Shown here piece after piece: positions 8,572 to 17,842 of a stretch of DNA of 64,000 nt. The DNA is from Paraburkholderia phenoliruptrix. Lineage in GTDB: Bacteria; Pseudomonadota; Gammaproteobacteria; Burkholderiales; Burkholderiaceae. A program made the translations under genes and the position numbers. The notes under the pieces were generated by a model that was given only the letters and a program-made list of their open reading frames with translations, was not told the origin of the DNA and did no database searches. The stretch spans positions 1 through 64,000 of the forward strand of contig NZ_CADIKB010000021.1 in NCBI RefSeq assembly GCF_902859825.1, written 5' to 3'. How positions within the stretch are numbered: position 1 is the stretch's first letter; each line of letters opens with the position of its first letter.

Positions 8572-10035
8572 ATGCAAACCGATTCAAGCTTCACCTTCGT
8601 TCTCTTCGGCGGAACCGGCGATCTGTCGATGCGCAAGATTCTCCCAGCACTGTTTGAAGCACACCGTGCGGGCGGCATGCTGGCCGACAGCGGCAAGATC
8701 GTCGCGGTCGCGCGTCACGTGGCGGATCGCAGCGAATACCTTCAGTGGGTGAACGAGCACGTCAAGCCGCATGTGTCGAAGAACGGTGTCGACGAAGCGG
8801 CATGGGCGAGCTTTCTTACACGCATCGAGTTCGCGAAGATCGACCTCGGCAATCCCGACGACTTCGTGCTGCTGCGCGACGCGGTGAAAGACCTGCCCGG
8901 CATCCGCGTGTTTTATCTGGCCACGGGACCGTCGCTCTTCGTGCCGATCTGCCGCGCGCTGGCGTCGGTCGGGCTCAACGAAAACGCGCGCATCGTGCTC
9001 GAAAAGCCGCTCGGCTACGACCTCAAGTCGTCGAATGCGATCAACGACGCGGTCGGCGAAATCTTCGCGGAAGAGCAGATCTACCGTATCGACCACTACC
9101 TCGGCAAAGAACCCGTGCAGAACCTGTTGGCGCTGCGCTTCGGCAATGCCCTGTTCGAACCGCTGTGGCGCCGCGAGTGGGTGGAAAGCATCCAGATCAC
9201 GATCGCCGAGGAACTCGGCGTCGAAGCACGCGGCGATTTCTACGACAATACGGGTGCGCTGCGCGACATGGTGCAGAACCATTTGCTGCAACTGCTTTCC
9301 ATCGTCGCGATGGAGCCGCCGCATTCGATGGACTCCGACTCCGTGCGCGACGAAAAACTGCGCGTGCTGCGGGCGCTCAAGCCCATCAGTCCGCTCGATA
9401 TCGGCAAGGTTGCGGTGCGCGGCCAGTATCATTCGGGCGTGATTCGCGGCAATGCCGTGCCTGCCTATGCGACGGAGCCCGGCGTGAAGCAGAACAGCAC
9501 GACGGAAACCTTCGTCGCGCTGAAGGTGGAGATTGAAAACTGGCGTTGGGCCGGCGTGCCGTTTTTCCTGCGCACCGGCAAACGGCTCGCTGACCGCGTC
9601 GCGGAAATCGTGGTGAATTTCCGCCCGGTGCCGCATTCGGCATTGGGCGCGTCGGCGCTGCGCGCGGGCGCGAATCGTCTGGTGATCCGCTTGCAGCCGA
9701 ACGAGACGATTCGCCTGTACTGTCTCGCGAAGCAGCCCGGCGAAGGCATGAATCTCGCAAGCGTTCACCTCGACCTCGCGTTCGACCAGTTCTTCCGCGA
9801 AGGGCAGATGGAAGCGTATCAACGCCTTCTGCTCGACGTGATCAACGGGCGTCTTGCGTTGTTCGTGCGGCGCGACGAGCAGGAAGCCGCGTGGCGCTGG
9901 GTCGAACCGATCCTGAACGAATGGAAGGCTTCGAACAAACCGCCGAAGCCGTATGCGTCGGGTACGTGGGGCCCTGCTGCCGCCAGCGCGATGCTCGCGC
10001 AGCACGGCACCTGCTGGCTCGAAGAAGAGAATTGA
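8572..10035 (+). CDS. zwf: Glucose-6-phosphate 1-dehydrogenase
   Basis: A 487-residue enzyme of normal length, oxidising glucose-6-phosphate to 6-phosphogluconolactone with NAD(P)+. The nucleotide-binding turn GGTGDLSMRK lies near residues 14-23 and the catalytic signature RIDHYLGKE at 172-180, with the general-base region downstream. It opens the pathway feeding 6-phosphogluconate to the Entner-Doudoroff and pentose phosphate routes. The next gene encodes the lactonase, 49 bases downstream, and then glucokinase; the three form an operon. The HexR-type operator at 8460-8482 is about 90 bases upstream. Confidence 0.97.
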   Translation: MQTDSSFTFVLFGGTGDLSMRKILPALFEAHRAGGMLADSGKIVAVARHVADRSEYLQWVNEHVKPHVSKNGVDEAAWASFLTRIEFAKIDLGNPDDFVLLRDAVKDLPGIRVFYLATGPSLFVPICRALASVGLNENARIVLEKPLGYDLKSSNAINDAVGEIFAEEQIYRIDHYLGKEPVQNLLALRFGNALFEPLWRREWVESIQITIAEELGVEARGDFYDNTGALRDMVQNHLLQLLSIVAMEPPHSMDSDSVRDEKLRVLRALKPISPLDIGKVAVRGQYHSGVIRGNAVPAYATEPGVKQNSTTETFVALKVEIENWRWAGVPFFLRTGKRLADRVAEIVVNFRPVPHSALGASALRAGANRLVIRLQPNETIRLYCLAKQPGEGMNLASVHLDLAFDQFFREGQMEAYQRLLLDVINGRLALFVRRDEQEAAWRWVEPILNEWKASNKPPKPYASGTWGPAAASAMLAQHGTCWLEEEN

Positions 10036-10084
10036 TTCGCGGCGGATAGTCGCCGCGCTAACAAAAAAGCAGCACGGAGGAGAA

Positions 10085-10831
10085 GTGATCGAGCTTCACG
10101 CTTTCGACGATCAACGCGCCCAATCCGACGCGTTGGCGAAGGCTGTCGGCGACGCGTTACATGCGTCGCTGGCCGCCCAGGCGGCAACGTCGGACGCCGG
10201 TATTGCCGGCGCGTCCACGGCCGGTATGTCCAACGCCGGCGCGCGCCCGGCTCTGCTCGCCGTGTCCGGCGGCAGCAGCCCGCGCCCGTTCCTGCAGACG
10301 TTGTCCACGCAAAGCTTCGACTGGCCGCGCATGGCCGTCACACTCGTCGACGACCGCTGGGTGCCCGAGACGGATAGCGCAAGCAACGCGCAGCTCGTGC
10401 ATGCCACGCTGCTGCAAAACGCCGCGCACAACACCACCTTCTGGCCGCTCGTCGACACGTCGCAGGATCTGCATTCGCATGTCGCCGCGCTCAACGCCGA
10501 CCCGCGTTTTGCGAACGTGCCCGACGTCGCCATCCTCGGCATGGGCGAAGACGGCCATACCGCGTCGATCTTCGCCGACGCGCCCGAATGGGACCATGCC
10601 ATCACCACCGCCGAGCGCTTTGTCGCCGTGCATCCCGGCAGCGCGCCGCATGCGCGCGTGAGCTGGTCGCTGTCGGCGCTCAAGGAAGTGAAGCACCTGT
10701 TTCTGCTGATCGCAGGACCGCGCAAGATGGACGTGCTGAACGCCGCCGCCTCTTCGCTACAAAAAAATGCCATCTCGCAGTTGGCAAACGACAAGGGAGT
10801 GAGACTCGATGTCTACTGGTGTGCAAACTAA
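10085..10831 (+). CDS. pgl: 6-phosphogluconolactonase
   Basis: A 248-residue lactonase of the DevB/SOL family, hydrolysing the product of Zwf. Family motifs are visible: VSGGSSPRPF after the N-terminal region, DDRWVPETDSASNA, and LGMGEDGHTASIF. The start is the GTG at 10085 behind GGAGG, giving VIELHAFDD; the frame remains open farther upstream into zwf but without homology. Between the first helix and the GGS motif lies an Ala/Gly/Thr/Ser-rich stretch (about residues 25-58) that makes the protein slightly longer than usual. Its 3' end overlaps glk by 23 bases. Confidence 0.93.
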   Translation: MIELHAFDDQRAQSDALAKAVGDALHASLAAQAATSDAGIAGASTAGMSNAGARPALLAVSGGSSPRPFLQTLSTQSFDWPRMAVTLVDDRWVPETDSASNAQLVHATLLQNAAHNTTFWPLVDTSQDLHSHVAALNADPRFANVPDVAILGMGEDGHTASIFADAPEWDHAITTAERFVAVHPGSAPHARVSWSLSALKEVKHLFLLIAGPRKMDVLNAAASSLQKNAISQLANDKGVRLDVYWCAN

Positions 10832-12725
10832 GGCTGTTCCGGGCGCGGGCCAGCACGCCGACGGACCGAGGCTGCTCGCCGACATCGGCGGCACCAATGC
10901 GCGCTTCGCGCTGGAAACCGGACCGGGAGAAATCGGCTCGGTGCAGGTTTATCCGTGCGCGGAGTTCCCCGGTGTTGCCGACGTCATCAAGAAGTATCTG
11001 AAGGACACGAAGATCGGCCGCGTGAATCATGCGGCGATTGCGATTGCGAACCCGGTCGACGGCGACCAGGTCAGCATGACGAATCACGACTGGACCTTCT
11101 CGATCGAAGCCACGCGCCGCGCGCTCGGCTTCGACACGCTGCTCGTCGTGAACGACTTCACCGCGCTCGCCATGGCCCTGCCGGGCCTGACCGAGGCGCA
11201 GCGCGTGCAGGTCGGCGGCGGCGCGCGCCGCCCGAACAGCGTGATCGGCCTGCTCGGTCCCGGTACGGGCATGGGCGTGTCGGGTCTGATTCCCGCCGAC
11301 GACCGCTGGATCGCGCTCGGCAGCGAAGGCGGCCACGCCACCTTCGCGCCGGCCGACGAGCGCGAAGACATCGTGCTGCACTACGCGCGCAAGAAGTGGT
11401 CGCACGTGTCGTTCGAGCGCGTGGCCGCGGGCCCCGGCCTCGAAGTGATTTACCGCGCGCTCGCGGGCCGCGACAAGAAGCGCGTGGCGGCGAACGTGGA
11501 TACCCGCGAGATCGTCAGACGCGCGCTGGACGGCGAGCCGCTCGCCGCCGAATCCGTCGACGTGTTCTGCGGCATTCTCGGCACCTTCGCGGGCAATATC
11601 GCGGTGACGCTCGGCGCGCTCGGCGGCATCTACATTGGCGGCGGCGTGGTGCCGCGGCTCGGCGAAATCTTCGCGCGCTCGTCGTTTCGCAAGCGCTTCG
11701 AGGCGAAGGGCCGCTTCGAAGCCTATCTGCAGAACGTGCCGACCTATGTGATTACCGCGGAATATCCCGCGTTTCTCGGTGTCTCGGCGATTCTCGCGGA
11801 GCAGTTGTCGAACCGCGCGGGCGGCAGTTCGTCGGCGGTATTCGAGCGGATCCGGCAGATGCGCGACGCGTTGACGCCGGCCGAGCGCCGCGTCGCCGAT
11901 CTCGCGCTGAACCACCCGCGCTCGATCATCAACGATCCGATTGTCGACATCGCGCGCAAGGCCGACGTGAGTCAGCCGACGGTGATCCGCTTCTGCCGTT
12001 CGCTCGGTTGCCAGGGCTTGTCGGACTTCAAGCTGAAGCTCGCCACCGGTTTGACCGGCACGATTCCGGTCAGCCATAGCCAGGTGCATCTCGGCGATAC
12101 CGCGACTGATTTCGGCGCGAAGGTGCTCGACAACACGGTGTCGGCGATCCTGCAGTTGCGCGAGCATCTGAACTTCGAGCATGTGGAGCGCGCCATCGAC
12201 CTGCTGAACGGCGCGCGGCGCATCGAGTTTTACGGACTCGGCAATTCGAACATCGTCGCGCAAGACGCGCACTACAAGTTCTTCCGCTTCGGCATTCCGA
12301 CCATTGCCTACGGGGACCTGTACATGCAGGCGGCGTCGGCGGCGCTGCTCGGCAAGGGCGACGTGATCGTCGCCGTGTCGAAGTCGGGCCGCGCGCCCGA
12401 ACTGCTGCGCGTGCTGGACGTGGCGATGCAGGCCGGCGCGAAAGTGATTGCGATCACGTCGAGCAATACGCCGTTGGCCAAACGCGCCACGGTCGCGCTC
12501 GAAACCGATCACATCGAAATTCGCGAGTCGCAGCTCTCGATGATTTCGCGGATCCTGCATCTCGTGATGATCGACATTCTCGCGGTCGGCGTGGCAATTC
12601 GCCGCGCGGCGCCGAGCGCCGACGTCGCAGAAGCCGTGGCCAAAGTGCGTCAGGGCGCCGACGACGACGCCACCGCCGTGCTCGACTGGCTCAGCCACGG
12701 CGCGGCTTCATCGGCTCGCGACTAG
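10809..12725 (+). CDS. glk: Bifunctional glucokinase / HexR (RpiR-family) transcriptional regulator
   Basis: A 638-residue fusion. Residues about 20-335 are a bacterial glucokinase (ATP-binding LLADIGGTNARF at 22-33; later the GSEGGHATFAP substrate loop). After a short Gly/Ser linker (about 335-344), residues 345-638 form an RpiR/HexR regulator: N-terminal helix-turn-helix (core about 378-410, IVDIARKADVSQPTVIRF) and a SIS sugar-phosphate-binding domain (about 460-600, FYGLGNSN near 474-481). HexR proteins sense KDPG and repress glucose catabolic genes, so the kinase and the regulator of its own pathway are in one chain. The ATG lies inside the end of pgl. A strong terminator follows at 12746-12771. 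The likely DNA target is the palindrome at 8460-8482. Confidence 0.95.
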   Translation: MSTGVQTKAVPGAGQHADGPRLLADIGGTNARFALETGPGEIGSVQVYPCAEFPGVADVIKKYLKDTKIGRVNHAAIAIANPVDGDQVSMTNHDWTFSIEATRRALGFDTLLVVNDFTALAMALPGLTEAQRVQVGGGARRPNSVIGLLGPGTGMGVSGLIPADDRWIALGSEGGHATFAPADEREDIVLHYARKKWSHVSFERVAAGPGLEVIYRALAGRDKKRVAANVDTREIVRRALDGEPLAAESVDVFCGILGTFAGNIAVTLGALGGIYIGGGVVPRLGEIFARSSFRKRFEAKGRFEAYLQNVPTYVITAEYPAFLGVSAILAEQLSNRAGGSSSAVFERIRQMRDALTPAERRVADLALNHPRSIINDPIVDIARKADVSQPTVIRFCRSLGCQGLSDFKLKLATGLTGTIPVSHSQVHLGDTATDFGAKVLDNTVSAILQLREHLNFEHVERAIDLLNGARRIEFYGLGNSNIVAQDAHYKFFRFGIPTIAYGDLYMQAASAALLGKGDVIVAVSKSGRAPELLRVLDVAMQAGAKVIAITSSNTPLAKRATVALETDHIEIRESQLSMISRILHLVMIDILAVGVAIRRAAPSADVAEAVAKVRQGADDDATAVLDWLSHGAASSARD

Positions 12726-12745
12726 TTCGGGCCGATGCCTGCAGG

Positions 12746-12771
12746 AAGGCCACGCGAAAGCGTGGCCTTTT
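12746..12771 (+). terminator. Terminator of the zwf-pgl-glk operon
   Basis: AAGGCCACGC and GCGTGGCCTT form a perfect stem around a GAAA tetraloop, followed by TT. It lies 20 bases after the stop of the glk-hexR fusion. Confidence 0.85.
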
Positions 12772-12863
12772 GCATTGCATCTTTCGCATTGCGCGGCAGA
12801 TCGAAGCGGGGCCGCGTCGAGCAGCGATAATAGACTCTCCATCGCTTACGGCCAGGCATACCG

Positions 12864-13790
12864 ATGATCATTCGCCCGCATCTCCACTGGTTCCGCATGC
12901 TGCTCGCCTGGCGGGGCTCGGTCCTTCCGCAGCTGCTTCCGCGGCTCGCCCTCATTCTCGCGATTGCGGTGATCGCGGTCGCGGCGCACGACCATCTGCT
13001 GCCGATCTCGCTGAACCTCAACACGACCGCGCCGTTCTCGCTCGTCGGCATTGCGCTCGCGGTGTTTCTCGGCTTTCGCAACAACGCGAGCTACGACCGC
13101 TGGTGGGAAGCCCGCAAGCTGTGGGGCCAGTTGCTGAACGACTCCCGTTCGCTGACGCGCCAAGCGCTCACCTTGCGCACGCGCCCGTTGCCGAAAGAAG
13201 AGCTGATCGAATTCTGCACGGCGCTCGGTGCGCTCGCTCACGCGCTGCGCCACCAGCTTCGCAAGACCGATCCGCGCGAAGACCTCGCCGCGCGCCTGCC
13301 GCCCGCGCTGTTCGAGCGCGTCATGGCATCGCGCTATAAGCCGGCCACGTTACTGCTGTTTCTCGGCGAATGGGTGCAGCGTCAGGCCCAGAGCGGCGCG
13401 ATCGATCCGATGGCCGTGCTTGCGTTCGACCGCAATCTGAATGGCTTGTCGGATGTGATCGGCGGATGCGAGCGCATTGCGTCCACGCCGCTGCCGTTTG
13501 CCTACTCGGTGATGATTCACCGCACGGTGTACTTCTTCTGCGCGTCGCTGCCGTTCGGACTGGTGGACAGCATCGGCATTTTCACGCCGGTGTTCTCGGT
13601 GTTCGTCGCGTACACGTTCATGGCGCACGAAGCGATTGCGTCGCAAATCGAAGAGCCGTTCGGCACCGACGACAACGACCTCGCGCTGAACACCATGTCC
13701 GTTATGATCGAAGACGCGATGCGCGACCTGCGCGGCGAGCCCGCGCTCGAGCTGCCGGGTCCGCAGCCCGAGAGTTATGCGCTCACCTGA
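12864..13790 (+). CDS. Bestrophin-family (UPF0187) membrane protein
   Basis: A 308-residue protein with the bacterial bestrophin layout: N-terminal MIIRPHLHWFRMLLAWRGS, two close membrane helices (about 25-75), the family FRNNASYDRWWEARKLWG segment near 70-90, and further membrane segments around 210-255. Bacterial bestrophins form pentameric ion channels in the inner membrane; the ion and the role here are unknown. It is flanked upstream by the glk terminator and downstream by a convergent gene with only 22 bases between the stops. Confidence 0.88.
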   Translation: MIIRPHLHWFRMLLAWRGSVLPQLLPRLALILAIAVIAVAAHDHLLPISLNLNTTAPFSLVGIALAVFLGFRNNASYDRWWEARKLWGQLLNDSRSLTRQALTLRTRPLPKEELIEFCTALGALAHALRHQLRKTDPREDLAARLPPALFERVMASRYKPATLLLFLGEWVQRQAQSGAIDPMAVLAFDRNLNGLSDVIGGCERIASTPLPFAYSVMIHRTVYFFCASLPFGLVDSIGIFTPVFSVFVAYTFMAHEAIASQIEEPFGTDDNDLALNTMSVMIEDAMRDLRGEPALELPGPQPESYALT

Positions 13791-13812
13791 ATACGCGCGT
13801 TCGGCTGCGGAT

Positions 13813-14514
13813 CTAGTGGTTGCCGGCCGTTTCCGACAGGCGCTTGAGCGTGGCCACGCGTGCCCCGATGATGTCGATACGGCCGCGCTCGTCGACGAGC
13901 GGCGTGGCCGCATTCAGATAAGCAGTCCACGCCTTTTGTGCGCGCGTGAGCGTGGCGCGCGAGTGTAGCGGCATTTTCGCTTGCAGACGGCGGTAGTAGC
14001 GGTTCATGTCGAACATGGCGTGTTCGCAACGCGCGTCGGCGGCACAGGCGCGCAGACGCTTCGTGTGCGGAGGGTCGCCCGCACTCGCGTCGGCCACCGC
14101 GCTGCGCAGCACGAGCGCCCGGTCGCGCACCGGCTGCAATTGCATATCGGCTTCGGCGAGCACATACATCGTGCCGCGCGTGGTGGCGAACACCGCCGCG
14201 AGCAGCTGCTTTTCGGCATCGCGCGAAGCCTGCCAGGCTGCCTGACTCTTGTCCCACTGTTTGCGCCGCACCGGCGGCAGTTCCGGCTGCAACTGCTGCC
14301 AGGCGTTGTCCAACGCGGTCTTCCAGCCGATGCGCGCCGTCTCCATGCACTGCACCTGCCCCGCCGTGGACGACATGTCGCTGCGCGCGAGACACGTGCG
14401 CATGGCCGCGTCGATCGGATCGGCGGCGGCGACTTCGGCGCGCGCCGCGAGCGGCGCGGCGCCCAGCACGAGCGCCACGGTGCAAGCGAGCGTGAGGAGT
14501 CCCGTCAGCCGCAT
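13813..14514 (-). CDS. LprI-like (DUF1311) periplasmic protein
   Basis: A 233-residue secreted protein with a signal peptide (MRLTGLLTLACTVALVLGAAPLAARA, about 1-26) and a helical, Cys/Trp-containing mature part. The DUF1311-like segments repeat a Q/W-rich pattern (ARIGWKTALDNAWQQL, then RKQWDKSQAAWQASRD) seen in LprI-type lysozyme inhibitors. A second half (AMFDMNRYYRRLQAKM to KAWTAYLNA) resembles a degenerate copy. An ATG at 14514 is three bases after the stop of the decarboxylase gene, so it is probably co-transcribed; the frame also opens at a TTG at 14532 without a ribosome site. Lysozyme inhibition is a family-level suggestion only. Confidence 0.7.
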   Translation of the reverse strand: MRLTGLLTLACTVALVLGAAPLAARAEVAAADPIDAAMRTCLARSDMSSTAGQVQCMETARIGWKTALDNAWQQLQPELPPVRRKQWDKSQAAWQASRDAEKQLLAAVFATTRGTMYVLAEADMQLQPVRDRALVLRSAVADASAGDPPHTKRLRACAADARCEHAMFDMNRYYRRLQAKMPLHSRATLTRAQKAWTAYLNAATPLVDERGRIDIIGARVATLKRLSETAGNH

Positions 14515-14516
14515 TG

Positions 14517-16802
14517 TCAGACGCGCACGCAATCGACGAAATACTCGATGCGGCCGTTGATCATTTCGCCGACGAGCCCGTGGATGTCCGTGTGGAAACC
14601 CGGGAAACGCTCATTGAACTCGCGCGCAAAGCGCAGGTAGTTGACGATCGTCTTGTTGAAACGCTCGCCCGGAATCAGCAGCGGAATACCCGGCGGATAC
14701 GGCGTGAGCAGGATCGATGTGACGCGGCCTTCCAGTTCGTCGATCGGCACGCGGTCAATCTCGCGGTGCGCGAGCTTCGCGAATGCGTCCGACGGCTTCA
14801 TGGCCGGTTCCATGCTCGACAGATACATCTCCGTCGTGAGGCGCGCAATGTCGTTCGCGCGGTAGACGCTGTGAATCTGCTGGCACAGATCGCGCAAACC
14901 GACACGCTCATAGGTGGGATGCAGCGCGACGAAATCCGGCAGCACGCGCCACAGCGGCTGGTTGTTGTCGTAGTCGTCCTTGAACTGCTGAAGCTCCGTG
15001 ACCATGGAGTTCCAGCGGCCCTTCGTAATGCCGATGGTGAACATGATGAAGAACGAATACAGCCCGGTCTTCTCGACGATGATGCCGTGCTCGGCCAGAT
15101 ACTTCGTGACGATCGCCGCCGGAATGCCTGTCTCGCCAAAGTCGCCGTTCATGTCGAGACCCGGCGTGACGATGGTCGCCTTGATCGGGTCGAGCATGTT
15201 GAAGCCCTCGGCGAGCGGGCCGAAGCCGTGCCACGAGTCGTCCGGGCGCAGCATCCAGTCTTCGCGCGAGCCGATGCCTTCTTCGGCGAACTGCTCCGGG
15301 CCCCACACTTTGAAGAACCAGTCGTCGCCGTATTCGGCGTCGACTTTGGTCATGGCGCGGCGGAAGTCGAGCGCCTCGGCAATCGACTCCTCGACGAGCG
15401 CCGTGCCGCCCGGGGCTTCCATCATCGCCGCGGCCACGTCGCACGACGCGATGATCGCGTATTGCGGACTCGTCGACGTATGCATCAGATACGCCTCATT
15501 AAAGCGATGCTTGTCGAAGCGGCTGTTCTTCGAATCCTGCACGACGATCTGCGACGCCTGCGAAATGCCGGCGAGAAGCTTGTGCGTGGAGTGCGTCGCG
15601 TAGATCATCGCGCCGATGCGCGGGCGGCCCGAGCCGATTGCGTGCATGTCCTGGTAGAACTCATGGAATTCGGCGTGCGGCAGCCACGCTTCGTCGAAGT
15701 GCAGCGTGTCGAGCCATTCGCCCAGCATCTCCTTGATCATCTCGACGTTGTAGATCACGCCGTCGTAGGTGCTTTGCGTGATGGTCAGAATGCGAGGCTT
15801 GAGGTTCGGGTTCTTCGCCAGCGCTTCGCGCGCGAACGGATTTGCCGCGATCTTCTTGCGGATGTTCTCCGGCTCGAATTCCGAACGCGGAATCGGCCCG
15901 ATGATGCCGAAGTTGTTGCGCGTCGGAGTGAGAAACACGGGGATCGCGCCCGTCATCGTGATGGCGTGCAGGATCGACTTGTGGCAGTTGCGGTCCACGA
16001 GCACGATGTCGCCCGGCGCGACCGTGCCGTGCCAGACGATCTTGTTCGACGTCGACGTGCCGTTGGTCACGAAGAACACGTGGTCCGCGCTGAAAATGCG
16101 CGCGGCATTGCGCTCGGACGCCGCGACGGGCCCCGTGTGATCGAGCAGCTGGCCGAGTTCGTCCACGGCATTGCAGACGTCGGCGCGCAGCATATTTTCG
16201 CCGAAGAACTGGTGAAACATCTGTCCGAGCGGGCTCTTCAGGAACGCCACGCCGCCCGAGTGGCCGGGGCAATGCCACGAGTACGAACCTTCGTCGGCGT
16301 ACTTCACGAGCTCCTTGAAAAACGGCGGCGAGAGCGAGTCGAGGTACACCTTGGTCTCGCGGATGATGTGGCGCGCGACGAACTCCGGCGTGTCCTCGAA
16401 CATATGAATGAAGCCGTGCAGCTCGCGCAGGATGTCGTTCGGCAGGTGGCGCGAGGTGCGCGTCTCGCCGTAGAGGAAAATCGGAATGTCCGCGTTGCGG
16501 CGGCGCACTTCGGTCACGAACGCACGCAGCGCGACGATGGCGGCCGCAAGCTCCGGCGTCTCGCCTTCCACCACGACGTTTTCGACGTAGGGCAGCAGCT
16601 CGTCGTCGTCGATCGAAAGGATGAAGCACGACGCGCGGCTCGACTGCTGGGCGAACGAAGTCAGATCGCCGTAGCTCGTCAACCCGAGCACTTCCGCGCC
16701 TTCTTTCTCGATTGCTTCGGCCAAAGCCCGGATGCCGGAACCCGAGATGTTCTCGGAGCGGAAATCTTCGTCGATGATGACGACGGGAAAACGGAACTTC
16801 AT
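14517..16802 (-). CDS. Basic amino acid (Lys/Arg/Orn) decarboxylase, LdcA/AdiA type
   Basis: A 761-residue PLP enzyme of the Orn/Lys/Arg decarboxylase major family. Its parts are an N-terminal receiver-like wing domain (1-130), the PLP-binding core with SYWHCPGH-type and THSTHK motifs (the Schiff-base lysine is K408 in ATHSTHKLLAG), and a C-terminal domain with the YPPGIPLLIPGE motif. By overall resemblance it is close to the Pseudomonas lysine decarboxylase LdcA (about 750 residues), but arginine or ornithine cannot be excluded from sequence alone. It generates cadaverine, agmatine or putrescine and consumes a proton. The next gene (LprI-like) begins three bases after its stop. Confidence 0.9.
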   Translation of the reverse strand: MKFRFPVVIIDEDFRSENISGSGIRALAEAIEKEGAEVLGLTSYGDLTSFAQQSSRASCFILSIDDDELLPYVENVVVEGETPELAAAIVALRAFVTEVRRRNADIPIFLYGETRTSRHLPNDILRELHGFIHMFEDTPEFVARHIIRETKVYLDSLSPPFFKELVKYADEGSYSWHCPGHSGGVAFLKSPLGQMFHQFFGENMLRADVCNAVDELGQLLDHTGPVAASERNAARIFSADHVFFVTNGTSTSNKIVWHGTVAPGDIVLVDRNCHKSILHAITMTGAIPVFLTPTRNNFGIIGPIPRSEFEPENIRKKIAANPFAREALAKNPNLKPRILTITQSTYDGVIYNVEMIKEMLGEWLDTLHFDEAWLPHAEFHEFYQDMHAIGSGRPRIGAMIYATHSTHKLLAGISQASQIVVQDSKNSRFDKHRFNEAYLMHTSTSPQYAIIASCDVAAAMMEAPGGTALVEESIAEALDFRRAMTKVDAEYGDDWFFKVWGPEQFAEEGIGSREDWMLRPDDSWHGFGPLAEGFNMLDPIKATIVTPGLDMNGDFGETGIPAAIVTKYLAEHGIIVEKTGLYSFFIMFTIGITKGRWNSMVTELQQFKDDYDNNQPLWRVLPDFVALHPTYERVGLRDLCQQIHSVYRANDIARLTTEMYLSSMEPAMKPSDAFAKLAHREIDRVPIDELEGRVTSILLTPYPPGIPLLIPGERFNKTIVNYLRFAREFNERFPGFHTDIHGLVGEMINGRIEYFVDCVRV

Positions 16803-16888
16803 GGGCGATTCTCCAAAAAGAACGACCGCTGCATTCTGAAAATCGCAGCGGTCACCCGAATAGCTGGTGGGTCAGTGCGCTGCCGACG

Positions 16889-17458
16889 TCACGTCTTCGG
16901 CAACGTGACGCCGTGCTGACCTTGATATTTGCCGCCGCGATCCGCGTACGACGTTTCACAAATCTCATCGCTTTCGAAAAACAGCACCTGGGCGACGCCT
17001 TCGTTCGCGTAGATTTTGGCAGGCAAAGGTGTCGTATTCGAGAATTCGAGCGTGACGTGACCTTCCCATTCCGGCTCGAACGGCGTGACGTTCACGATGA
17101 TGCCGCAGCGCGCGTACGTGGACTTGCCGAGACACACGGTCAGCACCGAGCGCGGAATGCGGAAATATTCGACCGTGCGGGCGAGCGCGAACGAATTGGG
17201 CGGAATGATGCAGACGTCGCCCTTGAAGTCCACGAACGACTTCTCATCGAAATTCTTCGGATCGACTATGGTGGAGTTGATGTTCGTGAAGATCTTGAAT
17301 TCGTCGGCGCAGCGAATGTCGTAGCCGTAGCTCGAGGTGCCGTAGCTGACGATCTTCCGGCCGTCCTCGGAGACGCGAATCTGATCGGGCACGAACGGCT
17401 CGATCATTTTGTGCGACTCGGCCATGCGCCGGATCCACTTGTCGGATTTGATGGTCAT
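16889..17458 (-). CDS. dcd: dCTP deaminase
   Basis: A 189-residue dCTP deaminase, which converts dCTP to dUTP for thymidylate synthesis. Recognisable features are the start MTIKSDKWIRRMAE, the GKSTYARCG element, and the catalytic/nucleotide region VTPFEPEWEGHVTLEFSN with the conserved Glu, followed by the GVAQVLFF strand. The frame is open upstream to 17506, but the ATG at 17458 gives the standard family N-terminus. It is upstream of, and on the same strand as, the decarboxylase, with 86 bases between, so co-transcription is possible. Confidence 0.95.
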   Translation of the reverse strand: MTIKSDKWIRRMAESHKMIEPFVPDQIRVSEDGRKIVSYGTSSYGYDIRCADEFKIFTNINSTIVDPKNFDEKSFVDFKGDVCIIPPNSFALARTVEYFRIPRSVLTVCLGKSTYARCGIIVNVTPFEPEWEGHVTLEFSNTTPLPAKIYANEGVAQVLFFESDEICETSYADRGGKYQGQHGVTLPKT

Positions 17459-17842
17459 AGGTGAACGCTGCTCGACGTGAATAACAGATGTGTGACGGAT
17501 AACCACCCGGCGCGTGCCGGATACCTTGCGGCCGGATTAGCGCGCGTCGGGTCAAAACCCCGGCGAGGCGCCCGGGCGCAGCCGCTTGCGCAACCACGCG
17601 CTGGCGCGCCTTGCGATGCCGCCAGCCGGACGGCACGACGAAAGGCGCTTATTTTACGCGATCACGACGAGGCTGCTGCAGATGCGGATCGCGGACGGTT
17701 GATCTTGCGGTAAGCGTGGCAAGAAGCGGCGAAAATGTGGCGAAAATGCGGCCACCATGCGGGGCCGAATAGCGGCCAAAACGTTGGCCAAACGGGCGGG
17801 CCAGAACGCCAGGCTCAACCGCCGGGCCACCGGCGCGTCCGC
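17459..17842. other. Intergenic region upstream of dcd
   Basis: This 384-base stretch contains no credible gene. It includes a small imperfect duplication (GCGGCGAAAAT followed by GTGGCGAAAAT and then GCGGCCA) around 17727-17757. It should carry the dcd promoter on the minus strand and the end of the SOD-like gene transcript, but I see no convincing hairpin terminator. Confidence 0.4.

Noticed and set aside
10680..12698. Minus-strand open frame opposite the glk-hexR fusion
   Set aside because: Antisense shadow; composition is dominated by Arg, Ala and His and no family motifs are present.
14514..16919. Plus-strand open frame of about 800 codons opposite the decarboxylase gene
   Set aside because: Antisense shadow of a gene with an intact PLP-site motif.
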